From an uncultured Veillonella sp. (GTDB lineage Bacteria; Bacillota; Negativicutes; Veillonellales; Veillonellaceae): a stretch of 64,000 nt of DNA. The stretch's first letter is position 1; every line of letters begins with the position of its first letter. Positions 63,885 through 64,000 of this stretch are shown in pieces. The notes under the pieces were generated by a model. The model was not told the origin of the DNA, searched no databases, and was given only the letters and a program-made list of their open reading frames with translations. The stretch spans positions 11,711 through 75,710 of the forward strand of contig NZ_CALJON010000003.1 in the NCBI RefSeq assembly GCF_937981445.1, given 5' to 3'. A program made the position numbers and the translations under genes.

Positions 63885-64000
63885 TTAAAAACCGTCAGAG
63901 ATGACGGTGAGTAAAAAGCAAACCTAATATAACTGGAGTGCAAACTCAGATCTTTGAAAACTGAACAATGTAAGGTAATCATTTCAAACGAAATGAACAT

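Noticed and set aside
63885..64000. Start of the 16S rRNA gene inside the window
   Set aside because: Promoters and a leader are visible, but the conserved 16S 5' sequence (AGAGTTTGATC) does not occur before base 64000, so only the leader is claimed.

Overview
The window looks like a diderm Firmicute of the Negativicutes, most likely Veillonella or a close relative. It is AT-rich with Firmicute-style ribosome binding sites (AGGAGG) and an S-box riboswitch. It also encodes outer-membrane machinery: two YadA-type trimeric autotransporter adhesins and an RND-type periplasmic adaptor. The genus is inferred from this gene mix; no rRNA gene lies inside the window to confirm it.

Layout. 1-9390: a dipeptide/oligopeptide ABC transporter (permeases, two ATPases, two near-identical substrate-binding lipoproteins on either side) with an M55 D-aminopeptidase, broken by an in-frame TGA, and an M42 aminopeptidase. 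This is a peptide import and degradation block. 9543-13427: three tandem paralogues of an unrecognised protein family with variable inserts. 14091-17738: a trimeric autotransporter with an in-frame TGA at a conserved Trp position, followed by the remnant of a second one. 17968-23142 (minus): an M20 amidohydrolase with a DUF3100 membrane protein, then the CstA peptide/pyruvate transporter behind a long structured leader. 24197-29329: a hypothetical protein, a MenC/N-acylamino-acid racemase-like enolase-superfamily enzyme, an S-box-controlled MetQ lipoprotein and an M20 peptidase. 29660-37120: galT, galK, a ROK regulator and mglBAC, a galactose uptake and Leloir cluster that is notable in a largely asaccharolytic group. 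37515-45225: a decayed purple-acid-phosphatase-like gene, a divergent LysR/MFS pair, a secreted alpha/beta hydrolase, a cyclophilin-like lipoprotein broken by a 25-bp tandem duplication, and an intact phosphatase paralogue. 45368-49647: pta and a second adhesin, which carries a collagen-like segment and a one-base frameshift. 50115-53479: a metallo-beta-lactamase-fold hydrolase and two DUF445 membrane proteins. 53820-60782: bioB with a probable BirA operator, a MocR-type regulator, and a YhaO/YhaN (SbcD/SbcC-like) pair. 61600-63498: a TPR lipoprotein with a frameshifted signal peptide and an RND adaptor. 63663-64000: a terminator, two strong promoters and the leader of what is probably an rRNA operon starting just outside the window.

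Three threads run through the region. First, uptake and hydrolysis of peptides and amino acids dominates (Dpp, M55, M42, M20 x2, CstA, MetQ). Second, at least six genes are interrupted by single events (two in-frame TGA, one TAG, two one-base shifts, one 25-bp duplication), several of them in surface or envelope genes. Third, many intergenic stretches carry short degenerate tandem repeats, each with its own unit and period (14 to 37 bp). They often begin at, or even include, the stop codon of the upstream gene.
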